The translations under genes and the position numbers were made by a program. 64,000 nt of DNA from positions 83,015 through 147,014 of the forward strand of contig MCFE01000165.1 in assembly GCA_002104905.1 (NCBI GenBank). Reading direction: 5' to 3'. Origin of the DNA: Basidiobolus meristosporus CBS 931.73 (taxonomy: Eukaryota > Basidiobolomycota > Basidiobolomycetes > Basidiobolales > Basidiobolaceae). Of this stretch, positions 32,721 to 45,092 are shown in pieces. Under the pieces are notes generated by a model. That model saw only the letters and a program-made list of their open reading frames with translations, was not told the origin of the DNA and made no database searches. Each line of letters starts with the position of its first letter. Position 1 is the stretch's first letter.

Positions 32721-34138
32721 TCAGTTACAGCACCGGCCTCTCTCCATATCCAGCTCCTCGTCGTTCAGATAGATGCTGCCGTTCGATCGCTGCCGTTTAT
32801 CCCCGTCCAGATCGAATTCTTTTTCCACCAGTTGCCGGGCGATCTGTACGAAGATCTCGTCCACCCCTAGGGTACCATTACATGTTAGTCCACTTGCCTC
32901 AGTGGGAAGGTGGGGGTTTTATCACCTTCATCGTCCTTTGCGGAGACCTCATGAACGGTATACCCGGCACCTACGGTCCTGTCCACAAACTCCACCGCCT
33001 CATCCAGCGTGACTTCCCTCCGGGTGCTGGCCAGATCGAACTTACTACCCACTATGTGAATGACTACGAGGCGAATTAGCGACGCACGGAAGGGGAACCA
33101 CATGAAAACTCACTCAGATCCTCGGTCATGTTCTTCTGTAGCTCTGCCAGGGGAATGGGTCGGTTAGTACGTCGGCTACGACAAGGGGAAACTGAAGCGG
33201 GCTCACCCTTCAGCCAGACTTCTATCTCTTCGAAGCTTTTTCGATTCGTGATATCGTACACAATGATAGCGGCGTTGGCCTAGGAAAGCACCGGTTAGTC
33301 CCAGCGAGACGGGACGAACGAACCACTCGAGCTTACCCCTCTATAGTACATGGGCGCCTGGTTGGGGGGGGGGAGTTGGTTAGTACGGCAGGGGGAGGGA
33401 GGGTCGATGAATCGGCAGTGAGTCATGTGCACTTACCATGGAACGAAATCGCTCCTGCCCGGCGGTATCCCATATCTGTAGCCGGACCTTGAAGTTGTCC
33501 ACCACCCTACCGGACGATTAGAAATGCGCCTTGGTTATACTGGGATCATTGGCATATGACCCAACCGCCACCCTGCCCATTCGACGCTCTACCCTTTCTG
33601 TTTGGCTGATATCCCCACCTTGTTGGCTTGTATCTATCGTACTTGGCCCCAAACCTCCTCTGCTCCTCAAGCCAGGGGGCTTCGCTGAGCCACCCTCTCG
33701 CTATCAGGGGCAGCTGGGGCTGGCGAGCGGTACTCGAACACCGTAGGAAGGGTAGAGTGGTCGAAAGGAGGGACCGGGTGCGCACTTGGCCAGACAACCA
33801 TCCCCCCCCCACTAACAAGAAAACCCCGGACTACTTACAATTTTGTGGTCATGAAGGAGGCGCCTATGGTGGAAGAACAGTTGGGCGTGAAGGTCTTTTG
33901 AACGTAGCGCACCACAAGGGAAGTCTTCCCTACGGCTGGGGTAAGATGGAGTAAAGGCGCATCAGTAGGAGCAAGGGCACTCTACACAGCGCAGCCCCAC
34001 CCTCCTGCCCCGCTTCATCCCAGCGGAAGCACCCTAGATATTTCGTCTGGCACGGGGCTGAGGGTGTGGGTGAAGGGAAGTTAGGTTACCTTGACTTCCT
34101 AGAATGACCACTTTGGCCTCGAGCAGGTCGGTGTGCAT
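32721..34138 (-). CDS. Rab-family small GTPase (Rab5/21/22/24-like)
   Basis: Eight exons on the minus strand (34138..34090, 33935..33839, 33506..33437, 33357..33337, 33279..33207, 33143..33114, 33051..32926, 32866..32721) give 203 residues. The P-loop GSQAVGKT spans an intron. Switch I is STIGASF, switch II is WDTAGQERFRSM followed by APMYYRG, G5 is EVSAK, and the protein ends CCN, a double-cysteine prenylation site. Exon 4 is only 21 bases. The usual NKxD guanine-specificity motif reads SKFD. Rab GTPases recruit effectors to vesicle membranes; TIGASF and APMYYRG point to the endosomal Rab5/21/22 group. The exact subfamily is unsure. Confidence 0.88.
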
Positions 34139-34636
34139 CGAACGAGAAGCTAACGGCGGGGGAGGAGAGGGAAACGTCTAGTTGGGTGTGCTGGCGGGGG
34201 AGGGCCCGTTCGGAAGAATAAGGGGAAGCGTAGGTTGGTTGGGCGGAAGAGAAAAGGGAAGTTCGCCTGGATAGACAGCAAAGAGGGAGGGTTCACAACA
34301 ACCCAGCATGTACAAAGAATCGCCTGAGTGTAACTCAAATCAAATCCACCAACATCAGCGCAGCAATAAGGGATTTGATTCATACTTGTACTAATTAATT
34401 GATTCATCATCGGTCAATGGAATCATTCCATGGTTTCACTTCCAAAAATGGCCGGCCCTCTTCACCTACACCCGTACCGCACTTGCGCACACACCCACCC
34501 ACGCCCGTAACCGCACCCTCTTCACCACCTTCCCCCCCCATACACCTGCTGTTTGCTAGATGCAGCACTAACAAGGGTTTTATTGTACAATGAACAGTCA
34601 GTTATTAGGGAGGCAATCGATCTAACAGGGGCTATG
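34139..34636. other. Intergenic spacer between Rab and TRP-like genes
   Basis: It holds the Rab promoter and the 3' end of the TRP-like gene, both minus strand. A C-rich run near 34,500-34,545 is present; no gene is seen. Confidence 0.55.
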
Positions 34637-36950
34637 TCAGTCATTATTGGCGGAGAAAAACTTGGGCAGATTGGTTTGGGTTCGCTGAAAACCGGCCGCG
34701 CCCTGGGGAAGATCCTCGTAGATGAAGCTCGACTGGCTGGGGGGCGAGTGATGGCTGATGAACGCGGGCTTGGGCGAGAAGGTGGACACCGAGAGGTTGC
34801 CGCTGGACCTGGTGTCGGTGGTGTCATCGATCAGTACCTCCTGGCGTAGACCGGCCGACTCTCGAAGATTCGCCATGTACCGATCGTACGGGGACAGGCT
34901 CATCCCGTCCGACAAGGAGACGAACGAGGGGTTGTCGCTCTTCGGTCGGTATGCATCGTACGCACTCTCGGAGGAGAACGGCCGCTCCATCTTGGGGAGG
35001 GTCGGGCCGCTCATGACACTCGTGGAGCCGGAGATGTGGCTCGAGGCACCTCGCGGGCGGGACGGGAGGTGCGAAGTGGAGGTGATGACGGTGGCAGCCC
35101 CGCCGGAAGTCCTAGGTTTGGCACACCGGTGGATGAGAATCTCGACAAGACACATGATCGCCCGTACGGCCCAGAGGAGCTGGAAAAGCATGATCATAAA
35201 GACGCTGATCAGCCCGCACCAATCCTTGGCCTCGCTGCTTGCCTTGACCGCAGGCAGGTAGACGAAGAGAAGGGCCACCAGCACCACCCTGAACGCTTGG
35301 TAGATCCCCTCCCACACGTTCACACTGGTGCTGACATATGGATGCACCCCGAGGATGGCGTAGAACAACGCCACCTCGCGACACAGCACGAGGACCAGCT
35401 GCACCAGACCATTGCTCTGGCCGAACGCGACAATCGCGGCAAGTACGAGGTGGTCGCCGAACCGCACCCAGGCGTACCGATAGGAGTTCGGGGTGTAGTT
35501 GTTGTAGAGTGGCCCGAACATGAGTATGTAGAAGGCGTCGATGAAGATGGTGGACGATTGGGAGAACTTCGTCAGGTAGATCAAAGAGCCACCTATGATG
35601 GCGAAACTAACCACCACGACCAGTACGGCGGCGACCACGGTCAGCCAGATCGGATCGTGGATCATCAGCTGGTTGAAGGCGAAGAGGGTGAGCGGCAAGT
35701 GGAACAGGAGCAAGAAGCGTAAGATGTTCCCTACATGGGATGGAGCGGGTTAGACGAGGTGCAGCGAGGGTGAGGGGGTGAGGGGGTAAGGGGGACTGGC
35801 GTTACCTAGCGTGAAGGCGAACAGCTTCTTCTGCGAATAGGAGGACCCATCCGATCTCATCACCAGCACGGCCACCCCGATGATCAATCCACTAACCACC
35901 AACACCGCCAACAGAACAAACGCCATGAGGATGAGCAAGGAGACCAGAAGTCCACTGGGCTCAAGCCCCACGAAATGAGTGAAAAAGGTGATGCCGCGGT
36001 CTTCGATGGGCAGATGGGAGCTGGCCTGGGCTTTGATGGCCCCGCCGTTGGTGACCGAATCGCCCAGGATCCCCATGACGGAGTGCAGCCTGAATAGGAA
36101 CTGCTGATAGAACAGAGAGTAGTCCAGATTGAGCAGCCCGAGAACCACCAGGAACTGAAGGTGGTACACAAGATCGAAGAAGCTCGGGTACCGGAGGCTT
36201 TGGGCCTGTCGAGTCACCCCGAGGTTCGAGGTGTACGCGAAGATGTCCTGCACGTCCCCGAAGAAGTAGGCGAATGCCAAGGTGAGAATGGGTAGTGCCA
36301 AGGTGCACAGCATCACAATGGTGACGATATGGTTGTACGTCTCCTCCGTTTGACTAACCAGCACCGTGAAACATCCGTACTCTCCATTGTTTTCGTCGAT
36401 CAGAACCCCGGTCACATTGACGTCAACAAATGGGCTGTAGTTCGGAACACTCAGGACCTTTGGAGGAGGGAGGGGAAGCAATGAGTACGGTATGATATGC
36501 CAGTCAAACACAAACCGTCCCCCACCTTGTTCAGGGTCACGTTACCCGCACTGGTTGGACACTTGCCCAAAGACGCGCACAGGTCGGGGTCTACTACGGA
36601 GCTTCTGTAGTTCAGAGTCGACACGATGTACAGAGCGGTGGCAATCTTCCCTATAGAAGCAGTCAATAAACCACCTTCACAACCCAAACGCACGCAACGG
36701 TCCTACCTGGAGTTGACGTGGAGACGCCCACAAGGGAGTCCTTGGCTACACCGGTCACCTGGATATCGATGGACCGGCTGCCTATGTCGAATTTGGCGGT
36801 GCCATCTATGGGGTCCCAGGAATGGGCGGGGTTGCCGCAACGCAGAAACGGGGAATTGCTTAATACGCTTTGGCTAGATAGAAGCGCTATGAAGAGGGTG
36901 AAGAGGGTGGGGAGTGAAAAGCGGGTATATCGGGTTTTCGGGGGAACCAT
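34637..36950 (-). CDS. Fungal TRP-like channel with ML-like domain (Pkd2/Flc family)
   Basis: Four exons (36950..36707, 36650..36526, 36457..35806, 35730..34637) give 704 residues. A signal peptide (FSLPTLFTLFIALLSSQSVLS) precedes a cysteine-containing lumenal ML-like domain up to about residue 155. About nine membrane segments follow (for example TIVMLCTLALPILTLAFAYFF). A hydrophilic Ser/Pro-rich cytosolic tail begins after IMCLVEILIHRCAKPRT. This layout is that of the fungal TRP-like family, which includes yeast Flc proteins and fission yeast Pkd2, linked to calcium, wall stress and FAD transport. The tail may be phosphorylated. The long plus-strand open frame at 35,036-35,722 is its antisense shadow. 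Confidence 0.88.
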
Positions 36951-37624
36951 ATAAGAAAGGGACTTGTTTGGGGGGGGGAATTATACAGATATAGCTCGAT
37001 GGGGTCTATTTAGGAGGGCAGTAAAGGAAACCTTTGAGGCATGCCGCCTAGGTGAGAATTAGATACAGTGTGGATGACGAAGAAGACAGCAACACGAAGA
37101 TCCACTCGACTATTTAAGAGGCATAGCCATTTAATCAGTATATCAAGCACAGCCAATCGCTTACTCTTGTTTGTGGAAAATGATCTGAGGCGTATTTTCG
37201 GTAGCACCGAATGCATCAGTTGGTATTGCTTTGGACTGGAAATTCGAATTTAAGCTATTGAAATGGTTGGCCAGGAATATTGCATAAATGGCGATTTCTA
37301 TTTTGATCATAATGAAGGCGGTGGCCAATACGGGGAGCAGAAATAAATACCCACTTCCAAAAATAGCAGGTGCGCATGGAAGTTACTTTTAGCTGAACAC
37401 TAATGCTGGGAGGGGGTGGCTTTGAACGGTGGTGTGGTGCGGTGGTGCGGTGCGGTGGTGCGGTGCGGTGGCGCGGTGGTGACTTCCCTAGTTCCCTGTT
37501 GGTTGGTCTGGTCTCTCTCTCATCACCAAACGCCAAATAAGCTTTTGTTCTCGAGATTGCAACCACTTGGAAGCATCCAATGCTGTGGGAGAGAATGGAA
37601 ATTAGCATGCTAACCACACAAGAC
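36951..37624. other. Intergenic region with GGTGC-rich low-complexity tract
   Basis: It separates the promoter of the TRP-like gene from the 3' end of the Rav1-like gene. A tract of GGTGCGGTG/GTGGTGCG repeats lies at about 37,424-37,484. No gene is seen. Confidence 0.6.
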
Positions 37625-40600
37625 CTATTTCCGCAAGATTCTACCTTCTGGATGGTGACCACGCAACCGAATCATACGCTTATAAAGATTGATCAACGGC
37701 TCAAGAATGCCGACCGTCGTGAAGGACCTAAGCTCTTCTGTAGATAAACAACGAGTAAGCTTAAAACTGCTAGTAGTCAATGGATGGTCAAGCCGGAATA
37801 TACCATCACTGCGTGTTTCCAGGGATTGGACCATGCTTTCTACGTGGTGGATCAGGAATCGGGTGCTGGCTTCGTAGATCGCACGGTGGACTTGGGTTTC
37901 CTTATCTGCGGGGAGGTAGTCTTGAGGCTCGTCAGGATCGTCACTGAGCTCATCCAACTTAAACTCCTCCAACTCGACTGTGACCTCGGAGTCGGTCTAA
38001 GGCCTTAGGTTAGTTATGATCTCAGTAGGTCAGTTGAAATAGCACGCTTACATCAGGTAGAACCCCGTTTACGAAGTCTTTGATCACCAGCTGAAGCTCG
38101 AAAGTATCATCGGTTAAATGGCGGATGAATCTTCCGGCTCGGACGATGTACAGAAGAGCGCGATCGTACTTGGCGTCCGCGAGGTTGCCTAGGAACAGGG
38201 CGATGAATGCGGACAAGGATAGCTTTTGGATGTACACTTTGGCAACAGAATTGGACATCTTGTCTTGAAGGAAACGAACCACTGGGCAGACGATTTGAAA
38301 ATTTCCCTACATGGACGATTGGTGAGTGGGGAGAAGCTGGACGAGACGGAGGCTTCTGCTTACCGAGCCCACTGGATCTGGTAGGAGTGATCGGTCCGAG
38401 TATAGTTCGAGGTAGAGAAGACATATTGGAGAAGCGAGTTGAAGTTGTCGGTTAGCATATGAATGAACCGGGAGTTTTCCGTGGGGTTAACCAGAATCCC
38501 TTGGAAGAGCAGCTCAAAACAGACCGAAACCGAGTCGGTTTCTAAGCATCTTGAGATCAAGATGTTGTCAAGAACTCCGGGAGAAACCCCGCTCTCCTCA
38601 CAGATAGAGTGAAGCCCGTCTCGGATCTGGTCTAGATAGCCTTGGAAGAACTGGCATTTCTGCATGCACGAGCCTTTGACCGTGGCAGCGGATAATGCAT
38701 CCAGTAGATACTAAATCGCAAAGGGTTACGGTGTGTTCAGGAACAGCTTCAGCCTCCACGCCAACTTACTGGGATAGATTGCAAGACGATGTTCTTGCGA
38801 CAATACGTGATCCACTCGATCTGGTCGTTGCTTGCAACCGTAGCGGCGGACTCCTGGGGTTTCTCGAGGTCCGGTTGGTGATCAGGATCGTCCACGCCAA
38901 TAGACGTTTCGTAGTCATCGAACAGGTTGTCGGCAGTGATTGCGGGTGTGTAATCATCAAACAGATTATCAGATGTGATTGCGGGTGTGTAATCGTCAAA
39001 CAAATTGTCGGCGGTGACCTTGGGGGCCTCATAGTCATCAAAGAGATTCTCGGCCGTGGCAGGCTTTGATTTTGTTACAGGCTGATCCCATCCCCAGTCA
39101 TCAAAACTAACCACTCCGGTGTTGATCAAGTCGGTGGGCGCATGGTTGCGATCCTGGGCGCCATTCTTGCCAAGCCCGGAGGCGGGGGATTTGGATAGGA
39201 CGCCGAATTCCCAGGTCTGGGTGATCTCAAGGGCAAGAAGCGGACACCCTAGGTCTTGATAAGCAGCTATCACCTCCCAGATGTAATTCGTTTCTTGCTC
39301 TGGCGTAAGAGAAAGCTGGTCCCACCGGAATTTATATGGCTTGTCTTTGAATGACTGAAGCAGAACAAGCGACGCTGGATCAATACGAGACTCTGCAGGC
39401 TCTTCGTCCAGGCCTATGCCTTGTGTGAGATTGGCTAGTGGCATCTACACGAAGCTCTATGAGTCTTTCGAGGTGAGCTACGCAATTGCGGATCTGCCCC
39501 TTACCATAAGTGCTTTGAATGATTTCTCGCGCTCTCCTAACAGCCAGAAGCCCAATGCTACCAGCCATCTATCACCAGACGTGAATCCCTGCACCAGGAC
39601 ATGCTCACGCACCAGGTCCTTTAATGTTGGGCTGTTGTCGCCTGCCAGTTGGATTGTGGTTAGTGAAGGCGAGGCTTGCTAGACAGATGAAATGAAGCAA
39701 CCTTCATAGCAACGACAGATCGCAATGGCCAATTGGAAGTCGTTTAGATAATTAAGACACACTCGAACAGCGTCGTTTAGACGGCCACCCAATAGGAAAA
39801 AAGCAGCAGCGTATTCTAGCCAGAGGCACTTGTATCAGACAATTGGAGAATCACAACTGGACATCCGTGCGAAAGCTTACCGTATCGTTGCTTGCCCAAC
39901 AGCACGAAAGCATTCTTTAGGGCTGCCTGCTGCCATCTCGGCTCGGTGAAATCGTTGGCCAAAAACTTCACCATTGCTGGCTTTTCCTTGTGGTACGATA
40001 CATTTTTCCACAGGCTGTGCAGCAATTTAACTTTTTTCAGTGCCAGGTAGTAGATGGTGCTCTCCACGGGATCCTTGTCCTCTTTGGCCATATAGTGGGA
40101 CTTTCCGATCAGCTCCATCTGTCGTTTCTGTTACACAAATGCCAGGTTAGCGCATACAACGACATGTTGTTACGATAATGGAAACTAACGAAGGTATCTT
40201 CATTGTTGATCCATAGTGCGAATCCGTAGGATTTGGCGTCATTCCATAGCAACTTTCCGTCACAGCTTTCTGCACAGAATTCAACCAGAAGATCCTAAGA
40301 GGCGAGAACTAAGCAGAGATTCGATGAGGATCATTCTAGGCTACATCTGGTACCTGTGATTCACTGTGCAATGCCCATATCATGTCTCTATAAGAGAACT
40401 TGCCAGAGTTGGACTTGTTTGGGGAAGGGGAGTACTTCATGAACGTATTTAGCTTGAGAGAGAGTAAGAAGCGGCCACCATTTTCATCCAGAGCACGTGC
40501 TTGCTCCTCCATCTAAGTAGTTGATTCGAGGGTTACTATGGTGCAGGTGGCTGAATCGTAACGACGCCCGAATACCTTGCTTATCCCGTCAACTATACCC

Positions 40601-43600
40601 ATCAAGTGCATTTGCTCCAAGTTGGAGATTCCGTTTAGAGACTTTTTTGTCAGATGATCGACGAGGGCTTCGGCCTGGACTGTGTTGAATTCTTTGGATT
40701 CTGCTTGCTTCTGTCTGAGACCCACAGGTTGAGGATGTTGGTCGTGCTGGAGTGATGTGCTGTATACTTACTTCCAAGCATCCCTATCCACGTATTCATC
40801 GAAAAGCTGGTTGTATTTTTCCTGCGTAAACACCGGCATCTGTTACAGCGTGAGTATGCTATCTCTATTCCAAGTGAGTGATTGGTGTAACCTTGTTGTG
40901 GATGAAGTACTTCATAGGAACTGGAGGCACTTCGGAGCTTGCATTGGTGGTTTTTGCAAACGCCTCCATGTAGTTGTACAGCTGGGTCAAGATATACTTG
41001 ACAACATTTACTTTGCCTAGATCGGCCAAATGGGACAGAGGTTAGCAAAGCGCGTTCTCCGCTATCAAGCAGGCCTACGGTACCCCAGAGCATGTACTGC
41101 GTAAGATTGTTGGGATGGTGGTGCGGTAGAGGAGCTCTTTCGGTGATAAGCGAGTGGATCAATGATGGGCTGGAGTTGTTTGCTTTTCAAAATAGTCAAG
41201 TCAGTTCCCTGCTTGAAATGGGGCACAAAAAATTCACCAAACCTGCGCGGTCTTTTTGGGTGATGATCCATTTGGAGAAATACCAAAGCTGGTTTCCTGT
41301 GGCGACAATAAGTCCTTCTTTCGACCAGTCTGCACTTGTGATTCCTTGCGACGACAGTCTAACGGAAGAATGCAGGTTATTCTGGAGTCAGCACGTCGCT
41401 AAAACCAACAGGACTTACTCTAGCATGTTGATGGTTCCATATTCACACCAAACCGAGGATTTCGAGAATTCGTCATGCTCTTTGTTGACCAACAAACGTA
41501 ATCCGATTTTTAAACACAAGTGCCAATATATGCTCTCCAAGTGAGGTGGCATAGAGCTCAATCGCAACTAGCTGATTGTTTTCCCTTGGATGTTTGTGAG
41601 TAAGAAAAGTTTTGAATTGGATGTGGACGGGTATTCACCTGATGGACATCTCAAATTCTCTGAGCACTTTCGTTGCGTGCATCGACACTCCGTAGAATCG
41701 AACGTAGAGTTCAGTTTCCTGGTACGTTGCTACAAAGAACTTGAGTGGATGACTCTCTCAAGAAGATCACATCCCCTGTACCTGTCACGATTTTTCCGAA
41801 TGGACTCCATCGGATGTGTTCCACACGTTCGTCGAAACCATAGTTAACTAGCTCACTCCAGGACCCATCAGAGGTGGTAACGGCCCAGCAACGAAGTACT
41901 CGGTTGTCCTCAGAAAAAGTAACCAAGTCAACCTGATCATTGTTGCTGCTGACAAAGGCAAAGGAATGGACATCTGTCTGGCATTTTTTCCCGATGACTG
42001 AGATTTTTTCTTGGACTGGCAATGAATGGCGTGAGCAGAAAGTTCCAAAAATCTGCGAACCTAGAAAGAGAATGTGAGCAAAGGGAACGGAGCAACACTC
42101 TTGGCAAAGGGCTTACCTGTTAAAGTGATGGACCAAACGAAGACGGTGTTCTGATTTGGACTAAATCCGTACACGTAATACCGATCAGCATTCTGCTCGA
42201 GCTGAAAGACGACATCAATGGTGGACAAAGGATACTCCGTGTCATAGTCATCCAAAGGAAACCGATATCTCCACGCCTCATTGGTTTCATACGTATAAAC
42301 ACCAATGCTTTTCCCATCGTACAGCAGGATTACGTTTCCTATAGAAACGTGAGTAGAGCCATCCTCACGTATAGACATGGTCTCAATAAACGACAAACCT
42401 TTGGGTAAACGCTGCGCAAATCTCATAGTGCTACCCACAAACTGTGAGATGACCTCGGTCATTGGATCCTTGTGGCTTTTTCCAAACTACCATGAAAAGA
42501 CAATTACTACGCATTCAAGAGCCATGGACCACACTGAACGTATCGAACCCTGGGGGCGCTAGCTTCCCAAATGCCGATCTCCCCGTCGTCTGAGCAAGTG
42601 ATGACGTTGTTATCGTAGAGGGAGCCCAATATGGACGAGACAGCTCCACGAGGACCGCTCAATGATCGCTTCAAAAACAGCGCAGAGTTGCTGGCTTCGG
42701 TGGTTATAGAAGTATAATCCAAAGTGTAGAAATCAATGGAGCCCTGAGGATGCTGAACTAGGAATGTGATTTCGGTATTTTGTGTTACACCTACAGTAAC
42801 GCATTGGTTAGATGTCTAACGAGCGGTGGTGAGCGCAAGTATTGTACCGCACCATAATCCTCTTCGGGATACTTGATGGACGCCAGCACTTTCTCATTGA
42901 ACGAAGCAAACGCTGTAGATGAGAGGAAACAGGGCATTTTGAGCAGTAAGGAAAGCGTAGGTTTCTCTTGGGGATAATCGTCCAGACCCTTGGAAGAAAA
43001 GAAGCATTAGCTACGTTGGGATTCCTTTTAGACCGTTCACCTACGTTGACTCGCCAAAAAACAATCGAACCGTCCAGCTGGATTTGAAAAAAGAGGTCGA
43101 TTCTGCGCTGGCCATTCTCAACGTCGTCATAGACCCAATGGATTGGGACATGGTAGGATCTAAGCAAATCTCTACTTGGCCTACTGCCTGTCTCGAGCTT
43201 GCGTTGCCCAGGGTCAATGGTCGCCACGATATTGAAGGATTTGACTTCCGCTCTGACCGACTCCGCCCAGACTCGACATACACCATCAGCACAGCTAGTA
43301 ATGATCATCAGAGGATTGCTGGATCAAACACAACCGGTGTTAGACTCATCAATTCGGTCCATCCACTACACCAACATACTGACTTCGTTGACTGGCGCCA
43401 GTCCATATTCAGAACACCACGTGGATGTGGAAGATAAGTGAAGGCTGTTTGCCCTGTATATACTAGTTAGCAAAGGGCCGAAACAAACATGAATTCCAAC
43501 ACAACCTTGGTCCAAGTCCCAAATCTTAACCAAACGGTCGTTCTAAGTGGGGAATTGGTAACGTAAATGAGCGCTCTATGCAAAATATCGTCAAAGTATA

Positions 43601-44471
43601 GGAAAACCTACAAGGCCGATGGATGCTATATGCTTATTATCGTAGGACAATTTGAGCATATAAATCTGTGCAGAAATGCTGGGGACATGATGGTTAGTGC
43701 TGCAGCCCAACCGTTTCTCCGACGATATTGTACCTTTGCTTCCAGACGGGACACCATTCCTCCGTGTTGATTTGCCACTGAACAATGGAGTCTGTGCAGG
43801 TAAACAAGGTTCCTTGATTTCCAAAAAAAAGAATCTTAGCGCAACTGAGGTGACTTGACTTCTTCATAAAGGGCCCCTTACCTTCTGCACCCCAACAAAG
43901 GCACGTAACCTCAGTTTCAAATTCTTTCTTGCACAAAAGTTCCCACCGGAGATTCTAATATGTGTCTACTACTTAGTTCGGGGTCAGCAGGTTAGGTAAT
44001 GAAAGGCATGTACCAAGGTGTTGGGCATAACTGTATAGGAGTAGATGGCAACATGTCTACCATAGCAAACGCTGATCTGGATCGGATTTGGAATTTTGGT
44101 CACTGCGCGGATGATAACAAGGGCCTTGAACATAGATACCTGTCCATTTGCAGGGTTGACTACTATTGCCGAGATGTCTTCCTTCTCTATGTTGGTATGA
44201 ATAGTTTGGATGTGCTTAAATTGATCTGTGTATACAACAATACATTCCCCAGAGGCGTAAATCTACGAAGTCGAGAAACAAAACTCAATTAACAGGGAAC
44301 CACATTTGGCGCAGGCGCCAACAGAAAGAACCACTAAATGCTGCAGAAAACGCACACAGACAGGTCTAGTCAGATACATACGATGTAGGAAAACCCCTCC
44401 AAGTTAGCTTGGCATAGCACTTGGCTGAAGCTATTTGCCTTCCCCGAATAGCTCGAGGAGAGTAATTGCAT
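37625..44471 (-). CDS. RAV1: Rav1/DMXL (rabconnectin-3 alpha), V-ATPase assembly factor
   Basis: A large gene with more than twenty short exons. The first five are 44471..44382, 44262..44140, 44076..44014, 43954..43882 and 43812..43734; the last codon ends at 37625. The N-terminal half is WD-repeat propellers: ISVCYGRHVAIYSY, NDRLVKIWDLDQ, FTYLPHPRGVLNMDWRQS, SCADGVCRVWAE, CSDDGEIGIWE. The second half is the Rav1 C-terminal domain: NLEQMHLMGIVDGI, LDENGGRF, STIYYLALKKVKLLHSLWKN and WQQAALKNAFVLLGKQRYG. Toward the C terminus there is an acidic repeat of NLFDDY. In yeast, Rav1 with Rav2 and Skp1 (RAVE) reassembles the V-ATPase at the vacuole after glucose starvation. Exact inner exon borders were not all worked out. 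It is divergent from the Ldb17 gene. Confidence 0.9.
38911..39055 (-). repeat. Four 39-base repeats encoding NLFDDY in the Rav1-like gene
   Basis: The minus strand encodes four units of 13 residues, each with (D/E)NLFDDY, reading TADNLFDDYTPAI in the middle copies. The bases of the two inner copies are nearly identical. Confidence 0.85.
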
Positions 44472-45092
44472 TTCTTGTGGTTTGGAAATGAGGGAAATAA
44501 CGAATGGCTTTGGAGAGGGAAGTCTAATTAGAATAATCTAAAATACTGGTTTCGAATTTTTGGGAATTTGACTACGTATTAAATGTTGAGGTACATCAGG
44601 TATATATGCCGTAAACAGTCTCGAGGAATCAATCTCGCGATGTGAGCGGCCGCTGAATTGATTCGATTTTTGGCGTGTATGCAGACGGTGGGGAAGCTAA
44701 GACGTTTTGGTAATATTATGGGATTCTGATCGCACATCGTACACCATTGATAATTGAAGGTATTAAAGTTTGAGGCTTTGAGGCGTGGAAAGCTTAAAGA
44801 TCCTGTGGCTAGATGAATGAGTTTCCAGCTCCTCATGCTATTGTGTTTCCAGCTCCTCATTCTACCAAATACACTGGAGTGAATCAATATCTATCCTCAT
44901 TAGATAAACAACCATTTAATTATATATGGATCAACCACGGATATGGCAGTCAAGTTCTACATAGAAGAATCCACTGAAAACGGAATATATCAGAATCCAA
45001 TCCAGTCACCAATTCAGTCACCTTATTTTCTTTCGCGGCAAGTATATATTCCCTGCATGGTAGCTCCGATACTACTTTAATACCACTTTGAA
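44472..45092. other. Divergent promoter region between Rav1-like and Ldb17-like genes
   Basis: No gene is seen. It is AT-rich, with a duplicated TTCCAGCTCCTCAT near 44,821-44,860. It should hold both promoters. Confidence 0.55.

Noticed and set aside
35036..35722. 228-codon open frame on the plus strand
   Set aside because: It is antisense to the TRP-like channel exon 4, which has strong family motifs. The high GC content explains the open shadow frame.
37625..44471. Nucleoporin (Nup133/Nup155-like) reading of the WD-rich gene
   Set aside because: The C-terminal half has the Rav1 signatures LDENGGRF, YYLALKKVKLLHSLWKN and AALKNAFVLLGKQRY, so RAVE subunit 1 fits and a nucleoporin does not.
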